Made by a program: the position numbers and the translations under genes. 44,198 bases of DNA from CAZMGG01 sp964565715 (GTDB taxonomy: Bacteria > Planctomycetota > UBA1135 > UBA2386): assembly GCA_964565715.1 (NCBI GenBank), contig CAZMGG010000036.1, positions 1 to 44,198 of the forward strand. Reading direction: 5' to 3'. The notes under the pieces were generated by a model. It did not search any database. It saw nothing but the letters and a program-made list of their open reading frames with translations, and had not been told where the DNA came from. Every line of letters starts with the position of its first letter. The stretch's first letter is position 1. Shown here one piece after another: positions 1-8,366 of this stretch.

Positions 1-280
1 CGAGACAGCAGGAGTACACGCCGGCGGTGAAGGTGCCGTCGGGGCGGATCGGCACCGTTGGCGCGGCGGCGCTCGGCTTGGTCCACCAGCCCGCGCCCTC
101 GATGTGGATGTAGACGGCGACGCGATGCGTGGCGAAGTCGACGCCGGTGACGATGCCATCCAGCACTCCGGGGCTGCCATGGGGCGGCGTGCCGGTGATG
201 CGGATGGTCTGCGCCGGCAGCGGGACCGCCGACGGCAGCAGCAGCAGCAGACCGGCAAGGAGGCGGAACCCGGCAGACAT
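1..280 (-). CDS. Secreted protein of unknown function (3' part outside window)
   Basis: This frame is open from an ATG at 280 down to base 1, so only the first 93 codons are present. The product starts with a typical signal peptide (MSAGFRLLAGLLLLLPSAVP followed by LPAQ, cleavage likely after the AQ). The mature part contains GVLDGIVTGVDFATHRVAV and IRPDGTFTAGVYS, a pattern I associate with small beta-rich modules in secreted carbohydrate-active or envelope proteins. That family link is an impression, not an identification. No function can be assigned without the rest of the gene. It is divergent from the ferredoxin gene, 154 bases away. Confidence 0.7.
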   Translation of the reverse strand, partial: MSAGFRLLAGLLLLLPSAVPLPAQTIRITGTPPHGSPGVLDGIVTGVDFATHRVAVYIHIEGAGWWTKPSAAAPTVPIRPDGTFTAGVYSCCL

Positions 281-287
281 GGGCGCA

Positions 288-293
288 ACCCTA
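288..293 (-). promoter_or_regulatory. Putative -10 element (TAGGGT) of a short-leader transcript
   Basis: Read on the minus strand, TAGGGT lies 7 bases before the ATG at 280. It fits the TAnnnT pattern and spacing seen before several other genes here. No -35 box or Shine-Dalgarno sequence is visible. Assignment by pattern only. Confidence 0.3.
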
Positions 294-434
294 GCACAAC
301 CGCCCGGCCACGCGGCGCGGCCGGAGGCCGCCCAGGCGCGGCGAAAGCTTGTCCGCGGCTGCGCAGCACCGTAGAACGGAACGGCAGCGCGGCCTGCTTC
401 CTGGCCGCCGATACCCACTCCGACGGAACGATTC

Positions 435-677
435 ATGACGCACGTCATCGCCCAACCCTGCATCGACGTGAAGGACAAGGCCTGCGTCGACGTCTGCCCG
501 GTGGACTGCATCCACGGCAAGGACGACGACAAGCAGCTCTACATCAACCCCAACGACTGCATCGACTGCACCCTGTGCGTCGATGCCTGCCCGGTGCAGG
601 CGATCTTCGCCGAGGAGGATCTGCCCGCGGAGTGGAAGCCATACACCCAGATCAACGCCGACTACTTCAAGAAGTAG
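435..677 (+). CDS. fdxA: 7Fe ferredoxin (FdxA-like)
   Basis: This is an 80-residue soluble electron carrier of the bacterial seven-iron ferredoxin type, holding one 3Fe-4S and one 4Fe-4S cluster. Cysteines are at 9, 17, 21, 25, 42, 45, 48 and 52. The set C9-x7-C17-x3-C21P and C42-x2-C45-x2-C48-x3-C52P is the classic arrangement, and C25 in CPVDCI is the usual extra, non-ligand cysteine. The C-terminal tail with EWKPYTQINADYF is also typical of the family. The ATG at 435 gives exactly the usual N-terminus (MTHVIAQPCID). A weak GGA lies about 8 bases before it. The next gene begins 13 bases downstream in the same direction, so the two are probably co-transcribed. It could supply electrons to Fe-S or sulfur metabolism, but no partner is proven by the sequence. 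Confidence 0.93.
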   Translation: MTHVIAQPCIDVKDKACVDVCPVDCIHGKDDDKQLYINPNDCIDCTLCVDACPVQAIFAEEDLPAEWKPYTQINADYFKK

Positions 678-690
678 GTCGGCGCCCGCC

Positions 691-1761
691 ATGCCGGCCC
701 CGCCGGACCCCAACCCGGACCCCAGGCCGGACGACCCGCCGGCCGGCTCCCGCTGGTCGCGGCAGGAGCGCGTGCCCGGCATCGGCCGGGCCGGCCAGGA
801 ACGGCTGCGGCAGGCGCGGGTCCTGATCGTCGGGGTCGGCGCGCTCGGCACCCACACCGCCGACGCGCTGTGCCGGGCCGGCGTCGGCGAGCTGTGGCTG
901 TGCGACCGCGACATCGTCGAACGGTCCAACCTGCAACGGCAGGTGCTGTTCGTCGCGCAGGACGCCGAAGCGGGCACGCCGAAGGCGGTGGCCGCCGCCG
1001 CCCACCTGCGGCGGATCGATCCCGACTGCCGGATCACCGCCCACGTCGAACACGTCGGGCCGGCGTTCCTGCAGGGCTTGCCGGCGAAGCCGGACCTGAT
1101 CCTGGACGGCACCGACAACTTCGCCACCCGCTACCTGCTCAACGACTTCGCCCTGCAGCACGGGCTGCCGTGGATCTACGCCGGCGCGGTGGCCACCGAG
1201 GGCGCCGCCATGGTGGTGCGTCCCGGCAGCACGCCGTGCCTGCGCTGTCTGTGGCCGGAGCCGCCGCCCGCCGCCAGCGTCGGCACCTGCGAGACCCTGG
1301 GCATCCTGCAGCCGGCGGTGGCGGCGGTCACCGCCTTCCAGGTGGCCGAGGCCATCAAGCTGCTGACCGGCAATGCCGCGGCCTGCACCCGCGGCGTGTT
1401 CACCTGCGACGTCTGGCGCGGCACGTTCGGCGTGTTCGGTCAGGGCGGCGGGCCTTCGCCCGACTGCGTCGCCTGCAGCGGCGCCGACTTCCCGGCCCTG
1501 CGCGGCGAGCAACGGCAACCGGTGACCCTGTGCGGCCGCGACGCGGTGCAGGTCGAGCCGCAGGCCGGCAGCGTGGTCGATCTGGACCGGCTGGCCGGGC
1601 TGCTGCGCGGTGCGGTGGCCGACCTCGAACGGACGGCGCACCTGCTGCGGTTCGCGGCGGACGGCGTGCGCTTCTCGGTCTTCCCCGGCGGCCGCGCGCT
1701 GCTGTTCGGCGTGCGGGATCCGCTGCGGGCCCGCGCCCTCTACGACCGGTTCGTCTCCTGA
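691..1761 (+). CDS. ThiF/MoeB/HesA-family adenylyltransferase
   Basis: A 356-residue E1-like enzyme that should adenylate the C-terminal glycine of a ubiquitin-like sulfur carrier (ThiS or MoaD type) so that sulfur can be loaded onto it. Visible features are the ATP-binding loop GVGALG (48-53), ERSNLQRQVLF (77-87, the conserved Arg/Asn/Gln), DGTDNFATR (139-147), two zinc-binding pairs CLRC (183-186) and CVAC (259-262), and the likely catalytic Cys200 in GTCETLGILQP. The C-terminal 90 residues form the extra domain common in ThiF/MoeB-like proteins; there is no rhodanese domain. The frame is open upstream into the ferredoxin gene, but the ATG at 691 puts the start just before the conserved region. 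No sulfur-carrier gene is visible nearby. ThiF and MoeB cannot be told apart from sequence alone. Confidence 0.9.
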   Translation: MPAPPDPNPDPRPDDPPAGSRWSRQERVPGIGRAGQERLRQARVLIVGVGALGTHTADALCRAGVGELWLCDRDIVERSNLQRQVLFVAQDAEAGTPKAVAAAAHLRRIDPDCRITAHVEHVGPAFLQGLPAKPDLILDGTDNFATRYLLNDFALQHGLPWIYAGAVATEGAAMVVRPGSTPCLRCLWPEPPPAASVGTCETLGILQPAVAAVTAFQVAEAIKLLTGNAAACTRGVFTCDVWRGTFGVFGQGGGPSPDCVACSGADFPALRGEQRQPVTLCGRDAVQVEPQAGSVVDLDRLAGLLRGAVADLERTAHLLRFAADGVRFSVFPGGRALLFGVRDPLRARALYDRFVS

Positions 1762-1861
1762 NNNNNNNNNNNNNNNNNNNNNNNNNNNNNNNNNNNNNNN
1801 NNNNNNNNNNNNNNNNNNNNNNNNNNNNNNNNNNNNNNNNNNNNNNNNNNNNNNNNNNNNN
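1762..1861. other. Assembly gap (100 N)
   Basis: Exactly 100 Ns, the conventional placeholder for a scaffold join of unknown length. It removes the start of the cysteine desulfurase gene. The missing DNA is probably longer than 100 bases, because about 75-80 N-terminal residues of that enzyme are absent. Confidence 0.98.
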
Positions 1862-1863
1862 TC

Positions 1864-2775
1864 GCGTTCACCTCCGGCGCCACCGAGGGCCTCAACCTCG
1901 TGCTGCGCGCCCTGCTGCGGCCGGGTGACGCGGTGCTCACCACCGCCTGGGAGCACAGCTCGGTGGTCCGGCCGCTGCTGGCCCTGCAGCACGAACGGGA
2001 CCTGCGGCTGGCGGTGCTGCCGCCGGACGCGGGGCTCGGCATCGGCGTCGACGCCGTGCGCGCGGCGCTGGCCGCGCGGCCGCGCCTGCTGGTGTTCTCG
2101 CACGCCAGCAACGTCACCGGTGCGGTGGCTGACGCCGCCGCATTCTGCGCCCTGGCCCGCGCCCAGGGCACGCTGACGGTGCTGGACGCGAGCCAGACCG
2201 CCGGCGTGCTGCCGCTCGACGTCGGCGCCGACGTGCTGGTCGGCTCGGCGCACAAGAGCCTGCTCGGCCCGCCGGGTCTCGGCTTCGTCGCCGCCCGCCC
2301 GGACCTGGACCTGCCGCCGCAGAAGCAGGGCGGCACCGGCTCGTCACGGGCGCTGGCCGAACACCCCACCACCTGGCCGGCGGCGTTCGAGGCCGGCACG
2401 CCCAACACCCCGGCGATCCTCGGGCTCGGCGAGGCCCTGCGCTGGCTGGACGGACGCGAGCCCGCCACCGACCTCGGCCACGGCCTCGACTCGATCGACG
2501 AACTCGCGGAACTGCTGGCGTCCCAGGGTCACCGCGTGCTGCGGCCCGCCGGCCCGCGGCTGCCGGTGCTGTCGTTCGTGCCCGCCGGCCTCGATCCGGC
2601 CGAGGCCGGCCTGCTGCTGGATCAGGCCGGCATCCACGTGCGCACCGGCTTCCACTGCGCGCCGTGGCTCCACGCCCATCTCGACACGGAACGCGGCGGC
2701 ACGGTGCGGATCAGCCCCGGCCCGTTCGTCACGGCAGCCGAAGTTCGGGCGGCAGCGGCAGCGCTGGCCGGCTGA
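1864..2775 (+). CDS. Cysteine desulfurase-family class V aminotransferase (5' end lost in gap)
   Basis: The frame continues straight out of the N gap with AFTSGATEGLNLV, the class V aminotransferase motif, and has 303 visible residues. Family enzymes are about 380 long, so the start lies in the gap; the first internal GTG at 1900 is not a real start. It should be a pyridoxal-phosphate enzyme that takes sulfur from cysteine as a persulfide. Visible landmarks, counted from 1864, are HASNVTG (80-86), DASQTAG (108-114), the PLP lysine K131 in GSAHKSLLGPPG, and the likely persulfide cysteine C265 in TGFHCAPW. The ending GTVRISPGPF is typical of the subgroup annotated as cysteine desulfurase family protein (TIGR01977-like). 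It follows the ferredoxin and adenylyltransferase in the same direction, which supports a sulfur-relay role. Its last 47 bases overlap the convergent gene at 2729. Confidence 0.9.
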   Translation, partial: AFTSGATEGLNLVLRALLRPGDAVLTTAWEHSSVVRPLLALQHERDLRLAVLPPDAGLGIGVDAVRAALAARPRLLVFSHASNVTGAVADAAAFCALARAQGTLTVLDASQTAGVLPLDVGADVLVGSAHKSLLGPPGLGFVAARPDLDLPPQKQGGTGSSRALAEHPTTWPAAFEAGTPNTPAILGLGEALRWLDGREPATDLGHGLDSIDELAELLASQGHRVLRPAGPRLPVLSFVPAGLDPAEAGLLLDQAGIHVRTGFHCAPWLHAHLDTERGGTVRISPGPFVTAAEVRAAAAALAG

Positions 2776-4219
2776 GGAACTCGAAGCACTCGACCGCCAG
2801 CACGAACCACGGATCGTCGGCGCGCAGCCCGTCGGGCAGGTAGCGATCCTGCAGCGGCACGCTCGGCAGGTAGCGCAGGCCGGGGCTGCTGCCGGTGAGC
2901 AGCAGGTCGCGCACCAGGTCGCGCTGCGCCTGCCAGCGGACGAAGCCGGGGTGCGCCTCGCTCCGCCACAGCGCCTCTTCCAGCAGCCGGCGCGCCGCCT
3001 CGCGGGACAGCCGGCCGTCCACCGCCAGGTCCACCGCCGGCTCGAGCAGCGGATCGTGGCCCACCGGCGGGCGCGGCGCCGGTTGGCCCAGGGCCCAGGC
3101 GATCCAGAACGCCTCGGGCAGGTCGGCGGGGAACGTCGGCGCCGGCGGTGCGGCGGGCACCGGCGCTCCCAGCAGTTCGATGCAAAGCGCCAGCACGACG
3201 AGCCGGCGGGTCGGCGCCACCGCGAGCCAGCGTTCGGCGTCGGCGATCACCTCGGCGGGCGGGCGCGAGCGCGCGTAGGCCACCGCCAGCCGGCGCGGGT
3301 CCTCGTCCAGCGGTTGCGGCACCGGGCCGAGCCATTCCCGCAGCGCCCGGGCCCCGGCCACCGGCTCGGTCAGGGCCTCCAGCAGTTCCCAGGGCGGCCG
3401 CGGCACGGTCGCCGGCGACGGCCACTGCCCGGCCTGGCCGAGCAGCAGGGCCGCGGCCCGCCGGCCGGCCAGCAGTTCCCGCGGGGTGAGCGCGGCGATG
3501 GCCTGGGCCCGCTGCACCAGCACCGGGTCGATGCCGGCCGCGTCGGCGCGGGCGAGGAACACGCCGCGCCAGACCAGTTCGGCGTGCCGACCCGGGGCCG
3601 GACCGAACCACGGCCCGCGGTCCAGGCCCGGCACGCCGGCCAGGCTGGCCGCCGCCACCAGCCCCGGATCGGCGCTGGCGGGGGCGGGCAGGCCCTGGCC
3701 GCCGCCGAAGCGAGATGACGCAAGATAAGCCGCCACCTGGAGTTGCACCGAAGCACCTCGTTGGCGACCGATCAGGCGCTGCCACGGGTTGCCGAGCCCG
3801 GCGGGCCGCCGGGGACCGAGCGCCAGCAGCATGGCGCCCAGCACCTTCTCCTCTACCGGCCCCTGTTCGAGGGCCTGCAGCAGCCGTTCGTCCTCGGCGA
3901 CGCCGCCGGCCAGGCTGGCCGCCACCAGCAGGATCAGCCGCCGGCGCACGTCGGACCGTTCGCGGTCGTGCAGATCCCAGAGCAGCGGCGCCACCGGCCG
4001 GCCGACGTCGCGGGCCAGCCGCCAACCCTCGCCGTGGTCGCGCACCTGGCTGTCCAGCAGCAGCTCCTGGAAGCGGGTCCGGAAGGCCCGATCCGGCACC
4101 GGCACCGCGATCACCGTGCCCGCCCCGCGGACCTGAGCCGGTGCCGGTTGAGCCGCGGCGAGCCAAATTCCGATAGCGGAGAGCAAGTGGATCCCCAGCA
4201 CCAGCCGCGTCCCACCCAT
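2729..4219 (-). CDS. Exported protein of unknown function
   Basis: A 496-residue protein starting at the ATG at 4219 with a good signal peptide (MGGTRLVLGIHLLSAIGIWL, then AAAQPAPAQ). The rest is rich in Ala, Leu, Pro and Arg and appears largely helical. Short repeated stretches with leucine and arginine spacing (for example DLHDRERSDVRRRLILLVAA) recall HEAT-type repeats, but I cannot assign a family. The frame stays open further upstream, but the signal peptide fixes the start. It is divergent from the large gene starting at 4272, leaving only 52 bases for both promoters, and its 3' end overlaps the cysteine desulfurase gene by 47 bases. Because minus-strand frames in this GC-rich DNA are often open by chance, the signal peptide is the main reason to believe it. 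Confidence 0.65.
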   Translation of the reverse strand: MGGTRLVLGIHLLSAIGIWLAAAQPAPAQVRGAGTVIAVPVPDRAFRTRFQELLLDSQVRDHGEGWRLARDVGRPVAPLLWDLHDRERSDVRRRLILLVAASLAGGVAEDERLLQALEQGPVEEKVLGAMLLALGPRRPAGLGNPWQRLIGRQRGASVQLQVAAYLASSRFGGGQGLPAPASADPGLVAAASLAGVPGLDRGPWFGPAPGRHAELVWRGVFLARADAAGIDPVLVQRAQAIAALTPRELLAGRRAAALLLGQAGQWPSPATVPRPPWELLEALTEPVAGARALREWLGPVPQPLDEDPRRLAVAYARSRPPAEVIADAERWLAVAPTRRLVVLALCIELLGAPVPAAPPAPTFPADLPEAFWIAWALGQPAPRPPVGHDPLLEPAVDLAVDGRLSREAARRLLEEALWRSEAHPGFVRWQAQRDLVRDLLLTGSSPGLRYLPSVPLQDRYLPDGLRADDPWFVLAVECFEFLSRPALPLPPELRLP

Positions 4220-4271
4220 GCCGGGTCGGCCGGCTCGCCGGCTGGCTCCGCCGCACCCCTCGCCAACCTGG

Positions 4272-7200
4272 ATGTCTGAGTCGGAGAGCCTGCTGAACAC
4301 CGAAGAGGTCGACTTCCTGCTGGAAGCCGACGGCACCGCCGGTCCGCCCGCGGACCGCGGCATCGCGCAGGAGGTCACCATGCGTGGCGACCTCGACCAG
4401 ATCAGCCTGTCCGACATCTTCCAGACGCTGTCGCTGGCCAAGATGGAGGGTTTGCTGCGGGTACGCAATCCCCTGGAACAGCGCCTGCTGCATTTCCGCG
4501 GGGGCTTCGTGCAGATCCTGGTGCCGCACCGGATCGCCGCCCGCCGCCTCGGCCAGCGCCTGGTCAACGCCGGCCTGCTGGAGGCCGAGGCGCTGCGGGC
4601 CGCCCTGGTGGCGCAGCGGAAGGTCAACAAGCCGCTCGGCCTGATGCTGGTCGAACTGGGCTACGTCACCCAGGAGCAGGTCGAGGAGATCGTCGGCCTG
4701 CAGGCCACCGAGGAGCTGATCGGGCTCTTCACCTGGCGGCACGGCACCTTCGAGTTCTACAAAGGCACCGTCAGCGACCCGAAGATCCGCGCCCGGCTCG
4801 ACAAGTGCATCGAGTTCGAGGTCAACGGCCTCCTGCTGGAGGTGGCGCGGCGCACCGACGAGTGGGAGTGCATCCTCGAGGTGCTCGGCAACCTCGACGA
4901 GTACCCGGCGATGGTGCCGGCCGCCCTGGATGCGGCGGCCGACCTGCCCGAGACCGAGCGCAGCCTGGCGCAGCAGGTCAACGGCACCCTGAGCTACCGC
5001 GACCTGGCCGACCATGCTGGCCTGTCGCTGTTCGACCTCGCCACCCAGGCCCGCAACCTCGTCCAGCGCGGCATCCTGCGCAACCGCTCCGACCAGGACC
5101 TGCTCGGAGTGGCGAAGGACCAGCTCGAACTGGGCCAGCACAAGCGGGCGCTGATGACCCTGCAGACCCTGCGGGATCGCCCGGGCCAGCGCGACCACGA
5201 GCTGGTGGCGGCCATGGCCCAGCTGCTGTGCCAGTGCGGCGCCGCCAAGGCCGCCGCCGCCCTGCTGCTGGACCAGGCCCGCCGCAGCGGCGACCCGGCC
5301 GACGCCCTGGCCCTGGCCGCCCAGGCCCGCGCCATGTCGGCCCGGGATCTCGAGGTCCTCACGTTCTATCGCGAGTGCCTGCTGCGGTCCGCTTCCGCCA
5401 CGCCGGCGGCGATCGAGGAGGCCTCGCTGCAGCTCCTCGACGAGTACCTGGACCGCAACGAGAGCGACGCCGCCAGCGCCCTGATCGCCGACTGCGAGCA
5501 GGCCGGCCAGCCGTCGCTGCAGCTGCTGACCCGCAAGACGCGATTGCAGCAGAAGCAGCAGGACGTCGCCGGCGCCATCGACACGCTGCTGGCGATGGCG
5601 GAGCTGCCCGAGGTGGCCGCCGACCGCGCCCGCGTCACCGAGCTGTACGAGCAGGCCAGCAAGCTGGACCGCTCGCGCCGCGACCTGCAGAAGGCCCTGC
5701 GGCAGCTGCGCAACAGCCGTTCGGCCGTGGTGACCCGGATCAGCATCGTCGCGGCGGTGGTGATCCTGGTGGCCGCCGGCGCCATGGTGACCATGTGGCG
5801 CCAGGCCTCCCACGAGGCCCATCTGGCGGTGACGGCGGAGATCGGCAAGCTGCTGCAGCAGGGCGATCGGGCCGGCGCGCGCCGCACGCTGCTGGCCTTC
5901 GCCGAGCAGCACGGCGAGGGGCCGATCACCGCCGACCTGCAGCGGCAGATCGAGTTCGCCGAAGCCGCCGAGGTGGCCAACCAGAAGCGCCTGCAGCGCA
6001 AGCAGATGCTCGATCGCCTGGGCGGCGCCGCCGAGCTGATGGCGCAGGCGAAGCTGGCCGAGGGCCTCGCCGTCTATCTCGAGCTGCACGCCGTGCCCGA
6101 GCACCAGAAGGAGGTCGCCGAGGTCCTGCAGCTCCGCTGCGAGACCCTGCGCGATCGGCTGGAGGAACTGGTCAAGCTGCTGGCGGTGGAGCTGCCGCCG
6201 CCGCCGGCCGAGGTGCCCGACCGCCGGCAGGTGTTGACCGGCATCGAGAAGCTCCGGGCCCTGCTGCCGGCCGAGCCGGTGGCGCTGGCCGAGGCGGTCA
6301 TGGCGGTGGAGACCGCCGGCGGCTGGCCGGCGTTCCTGCCCGCCGAGATCCGCGACAAGCTGCTGCGGCCGGCCCGGCTCGCCACGGGCCAGATCGCCAG
6401 GGTCCGCGATCGGCTCGGCGTGTTCGAGGATGCGCTGGCCCGCGTCGAGAGCGAACGCCGCCTGGATCCGATCTTCAAGCAGGCCCTCGAGCACGAGCAG
6501 AAGCTGCAGTTCAAGGAGGCCCTGGAGTGCTACCGCCGGCTGCAGAAGGAGCACGGCGGCGGCGAGTTGCAGAGCCACTTCCGCGACCAGATCGAGCGCT
6601 TCGCCGGCATCTGCCGCTTCACCGACGTGATCGCCGAGGCCACCCGGACCGGCGACTTCGTCACCGCCCAGAGCCAGCTCCGCGCACTCCGTCTGTCGTA
6701 TCCCGACATCGCCTTCGAGAAGGTCGTGCGGATGCCGCTGCTGGTGGAGACCCGCCCGCACGGCGCCACCGTGCAGTGGAACGGCACCGTGGTGGGCAAG
6801 ACGCCGATCCTGCTGTCGTGCCTGCCGGAGGACGAGGCGACCCTGGACATCCGCCTGCCCGGCTTCGCCGTCGAGCAGCCCAAGGTGCGCGGCGATCAGA
6901 CCGGCGCCCTCAACCTGCTGCTGGCGCGGGAGCCCAACTGGCAGGTCGACCTGGAGGGCATCGTCGAGCAGAACTGCGCCAGCGACGGCCGCGGCCACGT
7001 CTTCGTCACCGACCGCGCCGGCACGGTGACCGCCCTCGATCGCCGCACCGGCGCCGTGGTCTGGCGCTGGCGCAGCGGCGACCTCTCGGGCTACCTGTCG
7101 GCGCCGCTCCTGTTCGAGACGACGCTGCTGGTCAGTTCGCTGGACGGCCCGGTCCGGGCCATCGAGCAGCAGACCGGCACGGTGCGTTGGACCACCGATG

Positions 7201-7892
7201 AACTGCCATCCGAGGTCGGACCGGTGCTGGTGGGCAACGTGCTGGCGATCGCCACGATCGACCGGCGTCTGGTGCTGCTCAACGCCCAGACCGGCGAGAA
7301 GATCGTGGCCTGGCCCCTGCCGGCCCGGATCTCCGCCGACCTCGTGGCCACCGGCGACACCATCGTCGCCGTGTGCCAGGACGGCGAGGTGGCCGCGTTC
7401 GACGCCGCCAAGCCACGCACCTCGTGGCGGGTCCGGCTGGACCGCGCCTCGGGCCTCCGCGCGGGCGCGATCCCCGGCGGCGTGGTGGTCACCGCCGAGC
7501 AGGGACTGCTCTGCCGCATCGACGCCGCCGACGGCAAGGTCGTGTGGCAGACCAGCCTGGAGGGCACCGTCGAAGGCCTGCCGACGCATCACGGCAGCAG
7601 CGTCCTGGTCACGCTGCAGAAGCGCGTGATCCGCGTCGCCCTGGACGGCGGCCAGGTGACCGGCGAACTGGATGCCGGTCAGGATGCGTGGTCGGGCTCG
7701 GCACTGCCGATCGGCAACCGGATCCTGGTGCCGATGCGCGACGGCAGCTGGCGCGCCCTCGACAGCGACTTCCAGATCATCTGGCAGGTGAAGGGCACGC
7801 GTCGGCTCAGCAACCGGGCAACGGTGCTGCCGGGCGGGGAACTGATGGTCGGCAGCACCGACCGCAAGATCCTGTTCTTCGACGCCCGCTGA
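4272..7892 (+). CDS. DUF4388-transmembrane-PEGA-PQQ propeller protein
   Basis: A 1206-residue multidomain protein. The first residues, SLLNTEEVDFLLEA, resemble the short N-terminal docking peptide of FliM-type proteins. Residues about 37-160 form a DUF4388 (PATAN-like) domain (MRGDLDQISLSDIFQTLSL). A long helical region, probably TPR-like, follows. One membrane segment lies at about 489-511 (ISIVAAVVILVAAGAMV), then another long helical or coiled region. A PEGA domain sits at about 822-880 (VETRPHGATVQWNGTVVGKT). The last 300 residues are PQQ/Trp-docking beta-propeller repeats (TALDRRTGAVVWRW and similar). The predicted topology is an N-terminal cytoplasmic regulator and an extracytoplasmic propeller. 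DUF4388 occurs in two-component and motility-related proteins of deltaproteobacteria and planctomycetes; a signalling or envelope-assembly role is an inference. The ATG at 4272 is preferred to 4218 because the earlier 18 residues are low-complexity. Confidence 0.85.
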   Translation: MSESESLLNTEEVDFLLEADGTAGPPADRGIAQEVTMRGDLDQISLSDIFQTLSLAKMEGLLRVRNPLEQRLLHFRGGFVQILVPHRIAARRLGQRLVNAGLLEAEALRAALVAQRKVNKPLGLMLVELGYVTQEQVEEIVGLQATEELIGLFTWRHGTFEFYKGTVSDPKIRARLDKCIEFEVNGLLLEVARRTDEWECILEVLGNLDEYPAMVPAALDAAADLPETERSLAQQVNGTLSYRDLADHAGLSLFDLATQARNLVQRGILRNRSDQDLLGVAKDQLELGQHKRALMTLQTLRDRPGQRDHELVAAMAQLLCQCGAAKAAAALLLDQARRSGDPADALALAAQARAMSARDLEVLTFYRECLLRSASATPAAIEEASLQLLDEYLDRNESDAASALIADCEQAGQPSLQLLTRKTRLQQKQQDVAGAIDTLLAMAELPEVAADRARVTELYEQASKLDRSRRDLQKALRQLRNSRSAVVTRISIVAAVVILVAAGAMVTMWRQASHEAHLAVTAEIGKLLQQGDRAGARRTLLAFAEQHGEGPITADLQRQIEFAEAAEVANQKRLQRKQMLDRLGGAAELMAQAKLAEGLAVYLELHAVPEHQKEVAEVLQLRCETLRDRLEELVKLLAVELPPPPAEVPDRRQVLTGIEKLRALLPAEPVALAEAVMAVETAGGWPAFLPAEIRDKLLRPARLATGQIARVRDRLGVFEDALARVESERRLDPIFKQALEHEQKLQFKEALECYRRLQKEHGGGELQSHFRDQIERFAGICRFTDVIAEATRTGDFVTAQSQLRALRLSYPDIAFEKVVRMPLLVETRPHGATVQWNGTVVGKTPILLSCLPEDEATLDIRLPGFAVEQPKVRGDQTGALNLLLAREPNWQVDLEGIVEQNCASDGRGHVFVTDRAGTVTALDRRTGAVVWRWRSGDLSGYLSAPLLFETTLLVSSLDGPVRAIEQQTGTVRWTTDELPSEVGPVLVGNVLAIATIDRRLVLLNAQTGEKIVAWPLPARISADLVATGDTIVAVCQDGEVAAFDAAKPRTSWRVRLDRASGLRAGAIPGGVVVTAEQGLLCRIDAADGKVVWQTSLEGTVEGLPTHHGSSVLVTLQKRVIRVALDGGQVTGELDAGQDAWSGSALPIGNRILVPMRDGSWRALDSDFQIIWQVKGTRRLSNRATVLPGGELMVGSTDRKILFFDAR

Positions 7893-8366
7893 CGCGCTGC
7901 CGACGGTCGATCGCCGGCAGATCGACGACCACGCGTCCGGATCCCGTCGCGGCCTGATGCGGCGCACCGCGCAAGAACGCGCGCACCTGGCGTCCGGACG
8001 GCCTTGCCACCGCCGCCACGCGCGTTCCCCACGGCCAGGGCGCCGCCAACGTCGACAGGGAAGGGCTTGGAAACATCCGCTGGCTTCTGTAACCATGGGT
8101 ACCGCAACCACTAGGGGGCGGCCGCTCGGCTTCCTGGTCGACGCCACCCGAGACCGGGTGCCCGGCGCCAGGAAATCCGGGCGTCTCGCTCGCAGCCCGC
8201 ACGCCCGGCATCCCGTCGCCAGGCAACCCTTCCCATGGGGCGTTCCGCGAAACCCCTGCTCTCTCTTGCTCTTGCATCGCGCGAAACCCTCCGGATTCCG
8301 GCACACACCTTGCTCTTTTCCGGGGTAGCTTTCCCCGCCGAGATCCTGCAACTCCGCCTAGACACC
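7893..8366. other. Intergenic region without a supported gene
   Basis: No frame here shows a recognisable protein. A hairpin follows the preceding stop (listed separately). A second possible hairpin is CACCCG (8145-8150) with CGGGTG (8155-8160). An in-frame ATG at 8235 would add 44 residues to the following lipoprotein but would spoil its signal peptide, so it is not used. Pyrimidine-rich sequence at 8260-8320 may be the leader of the next gene. Confidence 0.6.
7906..7926 (+). terminator. Hairpin after the PQQ/PEGA gene, possible terminator
   Basis: GTCGATC (7906-7912) pairs perfectly with GATCGAC (7920-7926) around a 7-base loop, 13 bases after the stop codon. An overlapping alternative stem is CTGCCG (7897-7902) with CGGCAG (7915-7920). 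There is no T tract, so intrinsic termination is uncertain. Confidence 0.3.

Noticed and set aside
2622..8351. A single 1909-codon open frame on the minus strand
   Set aside because: It runs antisense to the DUF4388-PEGA-PQQ gene and others and is rich in Gln, His, Gly and Arg with no domain; it is an artefact of high third-position GC.
8235..8366. Earlier ATG for the PEP-CTERM lipoprotein
   Set aside because: It would bury the clear lipoprotein signal peptide inside the protein.
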